Shown here in pieces: positions 34,922 to 44,151 of a stretch of 64,000 nt of DNA (the stretch's first letter is position 1; every line of letters starts with the position of its first letter). The notes under the pieces were generated by a model. It saw nothing but the letters and a program-made list of their open reading frames with translations. It did no database searches and was not told where the DNA came from. The stretch is from CBDIDH01 sp965277595 (GTDB taxonomy: Bacteria > Planctomycetota > Planctomycetia > Isosphaerales > Isosphaeraceae), in contig CBDIDH010000001.1 in NCBI GenBank assembly GCA_965277595.1, forward strand, positions 2,294,001-2,358,000, read 5' to 3'. The translations under genes were made by a program, and so were the position numbers.

Positions 34922-36517
34922 TCAAGGGGGACTGAGAACCAGGACGTCACGCCCTTGAAAGACGATGCGATCACCGTTTTTCAGCCGTTGATCACGATGG
35001 AAGAGACCCTCGGCCGTGCGCCTGATCAGAGTCGCCCGACCCTCGCCTGAGCTTGCCTTCCAGTCTGGAAATCGGTTCGGATAGATCGGAAAGGGCCGAC
35101 CTCGAACACGCTCCGAGGTCAGGAAGGCGAGCCGGTAGACATCCCAGTAACCCCCTTCGATCCAGGTGACCTGGGGATGGTCGTCGAGCCAGTTCAGAAC
35201 GCTTTCCAAAGGCTGATTCCGCGCCGGACGGCCCCGATCATCAATCCAGCCGAATCGAGCATACCATTGCCAGAGATCGGCCGACATCACGCCGGCCAGG
35301 AGAAGCGCGCCAAGTCCCGCGGCAACCCGCCCCGCTCGCCCTTGTCTCGCGAGCCAATCCATCAAAAGTCCAAAGCCGATCGACCAGGGAATCAGCAGGC
35401 CGACGAGGTATCGGTAGTTGTCGGAATCAAAGATGTTGCGGTTCGCGATAAAACCAAGGATTGTCAGCAGCGTCGCGATCAGAAGGCCGGAAATGACAAG
35501 CCGTGATGTCTTTGAACCGATCATCAGTGCTCTGAGCAATGCAAACACAGCCGGCGCCGCGAATGCTAGGATCAGTCCTGTCACGACGATTGCCAACGGC
35601 TCGAACGACCGGCGAAAGCGTACTGAAGTTGGCGCCGAGAACGAACGAGGATCAGGGTCGGATTTCAAACCAGGGAGCCTGTGACCGGCGATCAGTCGGG
35701 GAAGGCATTCAAAAACGAGCAAACCGGCGTGATCCTGGAGAACCGCGCGATCGGTCACGACTGAGAATTGCTCGCGATAGGCATCGTACGGATCGATCCA
35801 GACGCCGAGAGCGCGCGGCCAGACTCCCGCCAGAAAGCCGAGAACGAAAAGTCCCGCGACACGCCAACCGCGCCCCTTCGCGTCCGACCGCGACCAGACA
35901 ACGACGGCTAAAATCACCAACGCCGCGAGGGTCACGATGAACATCGAGTCAAGGGCCAGACCCAGACCGCACCAGACGCCCAGTCCGATAAGGGATGAAC
36001 TCAAGATTCGCTCTCGATGGAGACAGGTCGCGACGATCGCCCAGGCCCCCGCCTGCCATGCGGCGGCCGTGAGATGACCGCCGCTAATCCGTCCTGAAAG
36101 CCAGACGACACCCGTCGAGGCAAACGTGAGCGGAAGGAGCGACCAGACCGCGACTCTCGGCCCGAAGGTCGTCCATCCCAGCAAAAAAACCGCCAGCAAA
36201 AGGCCAACCGCCGCCACGATCCCGCCACTGACGAGCGTGATCGGCGTCGCTCCCCAGATCATCGCTTGTGGAAACGAGTAAAGAACCGGCCACGCGCTGA
36301 TGAAGGGCGTTCCCGGATAGTGCCAGCGCCAGTGCCCTTTGGTCGCATCAAGAAGCGTCAGGCCGTCGACGGCGAGATCGCTATCGAGGTGGGCCTGGGC
36401 GTTCAGGACAAGCGGAAGGCGGATCAGGGCCGACCAGGCCGCCGCGAGGCCAAAGGCGATCCAGGGGCGGCGGTCGGTGCTTTTGATCCGTTTTGCTTCA
36501 ACCGTGAAAGACGGCAT
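34922..36517 (-). CDS. GT-C-like polytopic membrane protein
   Basis: A 531-aa protein with about ten membrane helices and a soluble C-terminal domain. The first loop 'NAQAHLDSDLAVDGLTLLDA' carries the acidic pair expected of GT39/GT-C membrane glycosyltransferases, followed by 'WHYPGTPFISAWPVLYS'. I cannot place it in a named family beyond that. The C-terminal part ('VTWIEGGYWDVYRLAFLTSE', 'GDRIVFQGRDVLVL') is periplasm-like. The ATG at 36517 lies 9 bp after the stop of the radical SAM gene, and it precedes the YfhO-like gene by 36 bp, so all three may form one transcript. Confidence 0.75.
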   Translation of the reverse strand: MPSFTVEAKRIKSTDRRPWIAFGLAAAWSALIRLPLVLNAQAHLDSDLAVDGLTLLDATKGHWRWHYPGTPFISAWPVLYSFPQAMIWGATPITLVSGGIVAAVGLLLAVFLLGWTTFGPRVAVWSLLPLTFASTGVVWLSGRISGGHLTAAAWQAGAWAIVATCLHRERILSSSLIGLGVWCGLGLALDSMFIVTLAALVILAVVVWSRSDAKGRGWRVAGLFVLGFLAGVWPRALGVWIDPYDAYREQFSVVTDRAVLQDHAGLLVFECLPRLIAGHRLPGLKSDPDPRSFSAPTSVRFRRSFEPLAIVVTGLILAFAAPAVFALLRALMIGSKTSRLVISGLLIATLLTILGFIANRNIFDSDNYRYLVGLLIPWSIGFGLLMDWLARQGRAGRVAAGLGALLLAGVMSADLWQWYARFGWIDDRGRPARNQPLESVLNWLDDHPQVTWIEGGYWDVYRLAFLTSERVRGRPFPIYPNRFPDWKASSGEGRATLIRRTAEGLFHRDQRLKNGDRIVFQGRDVLVLSPP

Positions 36518-36526
36518 GACGTCGGA

Positions 36527-38326
36527 TCAAGGAAGGGCCTCGGCCATCGCGGTGAGCTGAACGACCGATCGATTCTGTTCCTTGGCCAGGTATTCGCGCC
36601 CTTTCTTGACGTGAATATGATCCCAGGGCAAGACCTCGTCGACCGGCCGTTCGCGCTGGCTGTAAAAAGGAACGTCGATGCCAAGATCGTCAAAGGTTGA
36701 CCACCAGAGCCGGGCGTTGAAGTGTTCCGACCAGGCGTCCAGACGCGCCCCGCGCCGCCAGACTTCTTCCAGTCCCTCGGCCACCCGGCGATCGCCCCGC
36801 GTCAAGATTCCTTCGAGCAAACTCCGCTCGATATCGTGGCATTTGACGGTGACCGAACGGATCTTGACCCGCGACCGGAGATAGCGATGCGCCCAGTGGA
36901 AATAGTCGCGCGTCTGCATTCCGTTCCACTGATAGGGCGTGTGCGGCTTCGGCACGAAGTTCGAAACGCTCGCGGTGACATCGGCGTAGCGCCCGGTCAC
37001 GTCCTTGCCGATCCGGGCGATCGTCTCGGCCATCTCCACGATGCCGTCAAGGTCAACCGGGCGTTCGCCGGGCAAGCCGCACATGAAATAGAGCTTGACC
37101 TTGCGCCAGCCTCGCCGAAACGCTTCCGCGGCGCCGTCGTAAAGGTCCTGGTTGTTGATCGGCTTGCGGATCTGCTCGCGCATGTCATCGCGAGCAACCT
37201 CGGGCGCGAGCGTCAGGCCGCCCCGTCGCCCTTCCTGAAGCAAGGCGGGAATCTTCTTGAGCGTCTCGGTTATTCGCAGGCTCGGCAACGAGATTTTCAC
37301 GCCGAGGGGCGTGAAGACCTCGCTCATCGTCGTGACGAGCTGTTCAAAATGCGGGTAATCGCTCGTCGAGAGCGAAAGCAGGCTGATCTCGTCGTGGCCG
37401 GTGTTTCGGTAGCTTTCGAGCGCCGCGGCCACGATCGTCTCGACGGTCCGATACCGCAAGGGGCGCTTGATCGTCGTGCTCTGGCAGAACCGGCATTGCC
37501 AGGGGCATCCTCGCATGATCTCGATGGCGATCCGGTCGTGCGCGGTTTCGACGAAGGGGACGATCGGCCGGGTCGGCAAGGGCGTGCCGTCGAGATCATC
37601 GATCACGCAAGGTTTAATCGCGGCGGGAACGTCGTCGCGAAGTCGGACAATCTCCGCAATCGTGCCGTCTTCGTGATACCGAGGCTCATAAAAGAGAGGG
37701 ACGTAGGCCCAGTTCACGCTCGCGGCAATCCGCGCGAGCTTGTCCAGGCGGGTCAGTTCCGGGTCGCCTTGCATCGCCTTCCAGAGGTCGCAAACCAGGG
37801 GCAAGCTCGGCTCGCCATCGCCGATGACAAAGAGATCGACGTAAGGGGCGAGGAGTTCGGGGTTCTGGGCGCCTGGGCCTCCGGCAATGACAAGCGTGTC
37901 GTCCGGGCCGCGATCCTCGGCATGCAAGGCAACGCCGCCGAGGTCCAGCATGGTCAGGACGTTCGTGTAGCAGATCTCATATTGAAGCGAGAAGCCGAGA
38001 ACATCGAACCGGTTCAACGGCGTGAACGTTTCCAGACTGTAGAGCGGAATCTGGTGGTCTTTGAGGGCCTTTTCAAAGTCGGGCAGGGGGGTAAAGACCC
38101 GTTCGCAGGCCCAGTCGCGGGCGTTCATCAGGCTGTAGAGAACCTGAAGGCCGTGATGGCTCATCCCGAGCGAATACGTGTCGGGAAAGGCCATGCAGAC
38201 GGTGCCCCGGACCGTGGAGTGATCCTTGCGGATGGTGTTTAACTCACCGCCGACGTATTGCGCGGGGGTCTGAATGTTCGGCAAGATCCGCGAGACCACG
38301 TAATCTTTGAGGCGGGTGTTCAACAT
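36527..38326 (-). CDS. TIGR03960-type B12-binding/radical SAM protein
   Basis: About 599 aa. The N-terminal 'VGGELNTIRKDHSTVRGTVC' and 'FPDTYSLGMSHHGLQVLYSL' are hallmarks of the TIGR03960 family. A cobalamin-binding-like Rossmann segment follows ('FDVLGFSLQYEICYTNVLTM', 'TLVIAGGPGAQNPELLAPYV'), then the radical SAM core with 'MRGCPWQCRFCQS' (CxxxCxxC) and 'GGLTLAPEVARDDMREQI'. The usual partner domain (TIGR03936/DUF2344) is neither fused nor adjacent. The family's reaction is not firmly established. ATG 38326 begins the conserved N terminus; an ATG at 38362 adds 12 residues. Confidence 0.92.
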   Translation of the reverse strand: MLNTRLKDYVVSRILPNIQTPAQYVGGELNTIRKDHSTVRGTVCMAFPDTYSLGMSHHGLQVLYSLMNARDWACERVFTPLPDFEKALKDHQIPLYSLETFTPLNRFDVLGFSLQYEICYTNVLTMLDLGGVALHAEDRGPDDTLVIAGGPGAQNPELLAPYVDLFVIGDGEPSLPLVCDLWKAMQGDPELTRLDKLARIAASVNWAYVPLFYEPRYHEDGTIAEIVRLRDDVPAAIKPCVIDDLDGTPLPTRPIVPFVETAHDRIAIEIMRGCPWQCRFCQSTTIKRPLRYRTVETIVAAALESYRNTGHDEISLLSLSTSDYPHFEQLVTTMSEVFTPLGVKISLPSLRITETLKKIPALLQEGRRGGLTLAPEVARDDMREQIRKPINNQDLYDGAAEAFRRGWRKVKLYFMCGLPGERPVDLDGIVEMAETIARIGKDVTGRYADVTASVSNFVPKPHTPYQWNGMQTRDYFHWAHRYLRSRVKIRSVTVKCHDIERSLLEGILTRGDRRVAEGLEEVWRRGARLDAWSEHFNARLWWSTFDDLGIDVPFYSQRERPVDEVLPWDHIHVKKGREYLAKEQNRSVVQLTAMAEALP

Positions 38327-38704
38327 TGGGGTCTCGATCTCGCGGCCAACTTTTGGGGGCATTGCGCCCCACCGGGGCGGACGGGACAGTAGGATCGCGA
38401 ACGAATCGGCCGAATGTGTTTCAAGGCGCTGACGACTCCCATGATTCTAACAACGAGCCGGCCCCCTGAATAGCCAATGCTGGAAACGCTCGGTCCGCGT
38501 CGTCGCCTTGACGCAAGGATCGAGGTCTCTCCGTCGCGAAGGTTCCGAAAAATCGGGTCAAGCTGTGTCAAGGAATGAAAGAGAGCATCAAGGCGAGGGC
38601 AGGGGATTGCAATTCGGATCGAGATCGCCTAGATTGTGAACCTTCCAGCGTAGGAAATTACTGACACACGGCTTTGTTCAAGGCCGGCGGTTTTGGGGCG
38701 TGCG
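38327..38704. other. divergent intergenic region holding the rpsO promoter
   Basis: 378 bp between the radical SAM gene and rpsO. Apart from the promoter at 38607-38635 I see no gene, RNA element or repeat; the small antisense frames here are shadows. Confidence 0.5.
38607..38635 (+). promoter_or_regulatory. probable sigma70-type promoter of rpsO
   Basis: TTGCAA (38607-38612) and TAGATT (38630-38635) are exactly 17 nt apart, about 70 nt before the rpsO start. Each hexamer matches 4 of 6 consensus bases. Confidence 0.5.
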
Positions 38705-38974
38705 ATGGCGATCACGAAGGAGAAAAAGTCTGAGATCATCGGGTCTTTCGGCCGCAAATCTGAGGACACGGGTTCCCCCGAAGTGCAGATCGCGCTGTTG
38801 ACGGCCCGGATCAATGACCTGACCGAGCATTTCAAGACCCACGCGAAAGACCACGCCAGCCGCCGAGGGCTGCTGATGATGGTCTCGAAGCGGTCGAGCC
38901 TTCTCAAGTATCTGAGGCTGCACAACCGCAAGAGCTATCTTGAAGTGATCGGCCGACTGGGTATCCGCAAGTAA
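38705..38974 (+). CDS. rpsO: 30S ribosomal protein S15
   Basis: An 89-aa protein, the standard S15 length. Family residues are clear: 'DTGSPEVQIALLTARINDLT', 'HFKTHAKDHASRRGLLMMVS', 'RSSLLKYLRLHNRKSYLEVI' and 'LGIRK' at the end. S15 binds the central domain of 16S rRNA early in 30S assembly. ATG 38705 begins the conserved 'MAITKEKK'; the frame extends four codons upstream without need. It precedes pnp, the widely conserved rpsO-pnp order. Confidence 0.98.
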   Translation: MAITKEKKSEIIGSFGRKSEDTGSPEVQIALLTARINDLTEHFKTHAKDHASRRGLLMMVSKRSSLLKYLRLHNRKSYLEVIGRLGIRK

Positions 38975-39259
38975 TCGCGGCGCGCGAGCGAGCGAGCCAG
39001 ACCGGACCGGACCGGCCGGGATGCCGGCGATTGGGCCTTTTCGAGTGCGTTTTCGGAAACAATGCGCACCGAGGGGCTTCCCGGTCTTTCGGCCGGTTCC
39101 CTCTCTATCTAGCAGTCGGGTTTCCTCCCGTCTCTTCGTTCTCGTGGCCGGGTACGCGCGGGGTCTTTTTTTGGAAAAATCGCCGGTCGTCGGAGACCCG
39201 ACCCCGGCCCGGCCGCACGCATTGCCTCTCCCCGACGCCGGCGGATGTAGGTGGAATCC

Positions 39260-41530
39260 ATGTCAATGATGCCGAATGCCCCCCGCCGACCGGTCACCGT
39301 CGAGCGGACGATCGGGGGCAAGCTCGTCTCGATCGAGACCGGGCGGCTCGCCAAGCAAGCCAGTGGGGCCGTGATCGTCCGGGTGGGCGACACGATGACC
39401 CTCGTCGCCACCGTGGCCGCTCCCGGCCGCGAAGGGCTCGACTTCTTTCCGATGCAGGTCGACTACCGCGAAAAAGTGTACGCCGCGGGCAAGTTTCCCG
39501 GCGGCTTCATCAAGCGCGAAGGGCGACCGACCACCAAGGAGATTCTCACCTCCCGGCTCATCGACCGGCCGATCCGCCCCCTCTTTCCCGAATCGTACCG
39601 CGACGAGGTCCAGATCCAGGCCGGACCGATCTCCGCCGACCGCAAGAACGACGCCGACGTTCCCTCGATGATCGGCGCCTCGGCCAGCCTGATTCTCGCC
39701 CGGGTCCCCTTCCTCGGCCCGATCGGCGCCATTCGCCTCGGCCGGATCGACGGCGCCTTCGTGGTTCTGCCCGACGCCGATCAACTCAAGGAAAGCGACC
39801 TTGACCTCGTCGTCGCCAGCACGAGCGACCGAATTGTCATGATCGAGGGCTTCGGTCAGGAAATCCCCGAGCCCGAGATGCTCGACGCGATCATGACCGC
39901 GCATCGCTACAATCAAGAAGTCATCGCGCTTCAGCACGACCTTCTCGCCGCCGCCGGCCTTCCCCCTTATGAACGCCCCCAGCCGTCGTACGACGCGCTC
40001 ATGGGCACGCTCTACGACCGCTACGCGTATGACCTCCGCCAGGCCAAACAACACGGCCTCAAGGCCGATCGAACCGCCGCGACCAAGGAACTCGTCAAGC
40101 GAGCCGTCGCCGATTTCGCCCCCGAGGGAAGCACCGAATACACCCCCGCGCAGGTCAAGAACTCGTTCCACCACCTCGAAGAAAAGGTCGTCCGCGAGCT
40201 GATCCTTGACGGCAAACGCCCCGACGGCCGAGGCCCGCGCGACCTCCGGCCGATCTCCTGCGAGGTCGCCCTCTTGCCCACCGCGCACGGCTCGGCGGTC
40301 TTCCAGCGCGGTGAGACCCAGGCGCTTGTAACCACCGTGCTCGGCACCGGGGCCGACGAGCAGCGCGTCGATGGAATCATGGAAGAATTCAGCAAGAAGT
40401 TCATGCTCGATTACAACATGCCTCACTTCGCCGTCGGCGAGGTCCGGCCCATTCGAGGCCCCGGCCGTCGCGAGATCGGCCACGGTGCCCTCGCCGAACG
40501 TTCGGTCGCCCCGATCTTGCCGACGTCAGCCCAGTTCCCGTATACGATCCGCGTCGTCTCCGATATTTTGGAGTCCAACGGCTCCAGTTCGATGGCCTCC
40601 GTCTGCGGCGCCACGCTCAGCCTGATGGACGCCGGGGTTCCGATCAGCGACCCCGTCGGCGGGATCTCGATCGGCCTTGTGGAAGACACCCAGAACCCCG
40701 GCAGGTTCGTCCTCCTGACCGATATCATCGGCGACGAGGACCACTTCGGCGACATGGACTTCAAGGTCGCCGGCACCCAGCGCGGGGTGACGGGCATCCA
40801 GCTTGACCTCAAGAACCTCGGAATCACCGAGGAGATCGTCAAGGCGACGCTCGAACAGGCGCACGAGGCCCGCCTCGAAATCCTCAGGGCGATGCTTCGG
40901 TCGATCAAGCGACCGCGCGAGGCGATCTCGGCGAACGCTCCTCGCCTGATCCAGATCCAGATCAATCCCGAGAAGATCGGCCTGATCATTGGCCCTGGCG
41001 GCAAGACGATCCGTCGCCTTCAGGAAGAGTCGGGCGCCAAGATCGACATTGAGGATTCAGGAATCGTCACGATCGCCAGCAGCGACTCGGTCGGCGCCGA
41101 GGCCGCTCGCGACAAGATCCAGGCGATGACCGAAGGCGTTTCGGTCGGCCGGATTTACGAGGGGCGCGTGACCTCGATCAAGGACTTCGGCGCCTTTGTC
41201 GAGATCCTTCCCGGCAAGGACGGCCTTGTCCATATCAGTGAGCTGTCCGAGGGTTACGTCTCGAGCGTGACCGACATCTGCCGGGTCGGCGACCCGATGC
41301 TCGTCAAGGCCATCGCCGTCGACGATCAGGATCGTGTCAAGCTTTCGCGAAAGGCCGCCCTGGCCGAGCGCGGGGAGGTGGATGCGTATGCCCAGGCTCA
41401 CCCCGCCTCGGAACGTCCCCCCGGCGGCGGTGGTGGCGGCGACCGAGGTCCCGGCGGTCCTCCCCGTCGCGGACCCGGCGGCGGCGGTGGTTATGGCGGC
41501 GATCGCGGCGGCCCGCGCAACCGCGATTGA
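39260..41530 (+). CDS. pnp: polyribonucleotide nucleotidyltransferase (PNPase)
   Basis: About 756 aa. Two RNase PH domains (about 10-230 and 320-555) are joined by a helical linker and followed by KH ('IQINPEKIGLIIGPGGKTIR') and S1 ('GRIYEGRVTSIKDFGAFVEI') RNA-binding domains. The second core has 'FSKKFMLDYNMPHFAVGEVR' and 'DILESNGSSSMASVCGATLS'. A Gly/Arg-rich tail closes the protein. It degrades RNA 3'-5' by phosphorolysis, often in a degradosome (established). The ATG at 39260 is chosen because AGGTGGA precedes it; an in-frame GTG at 39251 overlaps that site. It is 285 bp after rpsO, in a gap with short GC-rich tandem repeats. Confidence 0.97.
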   Translation: MSMMPNAPRRPVTVERTIGGKLVSIETGRLAKQASGAVIVRVGDTMTLVATVAAPGREGLDFFPMQVDYREKVYAAGKFPGGFIKREGRPTTKEILTSRLIDRPIRPLFPESYRDEVQIQAGPISADRKNDADVPSMIGASASLILARVPFLGPIGAIRLGRIDGAFVVLPDADQLKESDLDLVVASTSDRIVMIEGFGQEIPEPEMLDAIMTAHRYNQEVIALQHDLLAAAGLPPYERPQPSYDALMGTLYDRYAYDLRQAKQHGLKADRTAATKELVKRAVADFAPEGSTEYTPAQVKNSFHHLEEKVVRELILDGKRPDGRGPRDLRPISCEVALLPTAHGSAVFQRGETQALVTTVLGTGADEQRVDGIMEEFSKKFMLDYNMPHFAVGEVRPIRGPGRREIGHGALAERSVAPILPTSAQFPYTIRVVSDILESNGSSSMASVCGATLSLMDAGVPISDPVGGISIGLVEDTQNPGRFVLLTDIIGDEDHFGDMDFKVAGTQRGVTGIQLDLKNLGITEEIVKATLEQAHEARLEILRAMLRSIKRPREAISANAPRLIQIQINPEKIGLIIGPGGKTIRRLQEESGAKIDIEDSGIVTIASSDSVGAEAARDKIQAMTEGVSVGRIYEGRVTSIKDFGAFVEILPGKDGLVHISELSEGYVSSVTDICRVGDPMLVKAIAVDDQDRVKLSRKAALAERGEVDAYAQAHPASERPPGGGGGGDRGPGGPPRRGPGGGGGYGGDRGGPRNRD

Positions 41531-41675
41531 CGACGGCGCTAGAATGGCTCGGAAAAGACCCCCCTCGGCCTCTCCCCGGGGCGGGATCTCTTCCCTCGCC
41601 ACCCGACCTGCTCGTCTTTTGAATGAGGCAAAGCCAGGCTTGATCGGATTCGTTCCGGAGACGGCGGAGCTTCGC

Positions 41676-42488
41676 ATGGCCGACCTCACCACCAATGCCC
41701 GACCTGTCTCGGGAAACTCGGCCGAACCTCTCTGGCCCCCGCCCGAAGGGGGGCTCGCCGAGAATCAACGTCTTCGCGAACAGTATGCCGAGATCGCCCA
41801 GCTTGCCGGCGGTCTCGCGCATGAAATTCGTAACCCCCTGTCGACAATGGCCTTGAACCTGGACCTCCTCGCCGAGGAATTTCAGGATTCTGACTCCCAG
41901 CGCGACCGTCGGGTGGTGCGCAAGATCGAACGCCTCCGCCGCGAGTCGCATCGGCTTCACGACATCCTGGAGAACTTCCTCCGCTTCGCTCGGGTCCAGG
42001 AACTTCGGCTCGAAGTCTCTGACCTGAACCAGGTTGTCGAGGAATTGCGGGACTTTTTTGAACCCCAGGCGATGACCCAGGACATCATCATCCGTACCCA
42101 GTACGAGCCGGATCTTCCTCCCTTGAAACTGGAAGTCGACCTCTTTCGCCAGGCCCTCTTGAACCTTTTCCTCAATGCGCGCCAGGCGATGCCCGACGGT
42201 GGCGACTTTTTAATGCGAACCCGTCGCGAAGGCCCCTGGAACATCCTTGAAGTGACCGATACCGGCCTTGGAATGCCCGAAGAGGTCCGGTCGAAGGTTT
42301 TTGACGCCTTTTATTCGACGCGAGCGGGCGGCAGTGGACTCGGCCTGCCGACGACCCGCAAGATCATCGAGGCGCACGGCGGCTCGATCCGCGTCGAGAG
42401 CATGCCGGGCAAGGGTTCTCAGTTCACGATCCGGCTCCCGAACCTGGCCCCCCGGGAACCACTCGACGCGCCGTCAGGACCCCTTTGA
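41676..42488 (+). CDS. cytosolic sensor histidine kinase (NtrB-like)
   Basis: About 270 aa with no membrane segment. The HisKA helix carries the phospho-acceptor H49 in 'LAGGLAHEIRNPLSTMALNL'. HATPase_c motifs follow: N box 'LLNLFLNARQAMPDGG', G1 'LEVTDTGLGMPEE', F box 'VFDAFYSTRAGGSGLGLPTT' with G2, and the final 'HGGSIRVESMPGKGSQFTIR'. The first 30 residues are Pro-rich and contain no clear sensor domain. It lies 4 bp before a sigma54-type response regulator, so the two form a two-component pair. GGCGGAG precedes ATG 41676. The signal sensed is unknown. Confidence 0.93.
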   Translation: MADLTTNARPVSGNSAEPLWPPPEGGLAENQRLREQYAEIAQLAGGLAHEIRNPLSTMALNLDLLAEEFQDSDSQRDRRVVRKIERLRRESHRLHDILENFLRFARVQELRLEVSDLNQVVEELRDFFEPQAMTQDIIIRTQYEPDLPPLKLEVDLFRQALLNLFLNARQAMPDGGDFLMRTRREGPWNILEVTDTGLGMPEEVRSKVFDAFYSTRAGGSGLGLPTTRKIIEAHGGSIRVESMPGKGSQFTIRLPNLAPREPLDAPSGPL

Positions 42489-42492
42489 GCCG

Positions 42493-43863
42493 ATGGACCA
42501 GCAAATCCGAGTGCTCGTGGTCGACGACGACGAGCCCCATGCCGAGGCGGTCGCCGAGAGCCTCGAACGTGTCGGCTACGAGTGCGTCGTCGCCACCTCC
42601 GGGCGCGATGGCCTTCGAATCATCGAGGAACAGACCTTCGACATCGTCCTGACCGACCTTATCATGGACGGCGTCGGCGGCCTCGAAATCCTCGGAAAGG
42701 CCAAACGCGAACTCCCCGACGCCGAGGTCGTTATCCTCACCGGTCACGGCACGATCAAAACCGCCGTCACGGCGATGCAGGCGGGAGCCACGACGTATCT
42801 GACCAAACCCCTCGACATCAACGAGCTGCGCACGGTCGTCGACAAGGCGTCGCAATCGCAAAGGCTAGCGCGTTCGAACGTTGAGTTGCAACGACAACTG
42901 AACGAAAAGTTCGGATTCGAAGGGGTCATCGGCTCGTCCGTCGTCATGCACTCGGTGATCACCCGCCTTCGCCAGATTGCCCCGACGACGGCCACGGTCC
43001 TCATCACCGGTGAGAGCGGCACCGGCAAGGAACTCGTCGCCAAGGCCCTGCACAACAACAGTCCGCGTCGCTACAAGCCGTTTGTCGCCCTGAATTGCGC
43101 GGCTTTGAGCGAGAATATCCTGGAATCGGAACTTTTTGGTCATATCCGAGGGGCGTTCACCGGGGCCGATCGTGAGCGCAAGGGGTGGTTTGAGTACGCC
43201 AACGGCGGCACGCTCTTTCTCGACGAGGTGGGGGATATCCCGCTCTCGACCCAGGTCAAGCTCTTGCGGGCCCTGGAGTCGGGCGAGATCGTCCGCGTGG
43301 GGACGAATGAACCGCTCAAGGTCAACGTCCGTCTGATCTCGGCGACCAACCGCGACCTCAACGAGGCGATTACGGCGGGAACCTTCCGTCAAGACCTTTT
43401 TCATCGCCTCAAGGTGGTTAGTGTCAAGCTGCCGCCGCTGCGATCCCGGCGCGAGGATATCCCGCTTCTGATCGATTTCTTTCTCAAGGAATTCGCCGCG
43501 ACTCACGGCAAGACCGTCACTTCGATGACCTCCGCCGCGCGTAAGGCATTGATGGCCTACCCCTGGCCGGGGAACGTCCGCGAGTTGAAGAATGCCATCG
43601 AGAGCATGGTCGTGATTGACTCCGACGGCGTCCTCGACATCGACGACCTCACCGAGGACGTGCAGGCGGTCGCTCCCGCATTGAGCGACCCAGGGGCCGG
43701 GGGCGCCTCGCACCTCGTCGGCCGGACCCTGGAGGACATCGAAAAATATTATATCGCCGAAACCTTGAAACAAACCCAGGGGAACCGGGAAGAAACCGCC
43801 CGACTCCTCAAGATTGGCGAGCGAACGCTTTATCGCAAACTCAAGGAATATTCGCTCGGTTAA
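42493..43863 (+). CDS. sigma54-dependent response regulator (NtrC family)
   Basis: About 456 aa. The receiver domain carries the acidic pocket 'VLVVDDDEP' and phospho-acceptor D55 in 'DIVLTDLIMDGVGG', with K in 'TYLTKPLDINEL'. The AAA+ domain has Walker A 'GESGTGKELVAKALH', the sigma54-contacting loop 'RGAFTGADRERKG' (GAFTGA intact) and Walker B 'GTLFLDEVGDI'. The C-terminal Fis-type helix-turn-helix is 'NREETARLLKIGERTLYRKL'. It should activate sigma54 promoters after phosphorylation by the kinase encoded 4 bp upstream. The target genes cannot be read from this window. Confidence 0.96.
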   Translation: MDQQIRVLVVDDDEPHAEAVAESLERVGYECVVATSGRDGLRIIEEQTFDIVLTDLIMDGVGGLEILGKAKRELPDAEVVILTGHGTIKTAVTAMQAGATTYLTKPLDINELRTVVDKASQSQRLARSNVELQRQLNEKFGFEGVIGSSVVMHSVITRLRQIAPTTATVLITGESGTGKELVAKALHNNSPRRYKPFVALNCAALSENILESELFGHIRGAFTGADRERKGWFEYANGGTLFLDEVGDIPLSTQVKLLRALESGEIVRVGTNEPLKVNVRLISATNRDLNEAITAGTFRQDLFHRLKVVSVKLPPLRSRREDIPLLIDFFLKEFAATHGKTVTSMTSAARKALMAYPWPGNVRELKNAIESMVVIDSDGVLDIDDLTEDVQAVAPALSDPGAGGASHLVGRTLEDIEKYYIAETLKQTQGNREETARLLKIGERTLYRKLKEYSLG

Positions 43864-44151
43864 CCTCTTTTGAGGAAGCGGGTTACGACGATCAGATCGG
43901 AGGCGGCGCGACATCGCGAAATTGGTCCATTCCGCTTCTGTTGTTGGCTTCGTTTCGTCAGGCGAGGGCACGGACTGACGTTAAGCAATCGATGACAGAT
44001 GACCCCGCGAATGAGTCCATCGACTCAGGGCCAATTCATATTATCGAGAAAGCGGCCTAGACGATTTCGCCAATGCTTTCTGGACGCAAGTTCAGAGGAT
44101 AGAATAGAGGTTGTCACAAGACCGACCGGCCGATCGCGGGGAAGGGTCGTC

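Noticed and set aside
33566..35050. 494-aa plus-strand frame opposite the YfhO-like gene
   Set aside because: It is extremely Arg/Gln/Pro-rich with no domain, while the minus strand shows membrane helices and family motifs.
36722..38242. 506-aa plus-strand frame opposite the TIGR03960-type gene
   Set aside because: It is a shadow of a confidently identified radical SAM gene.
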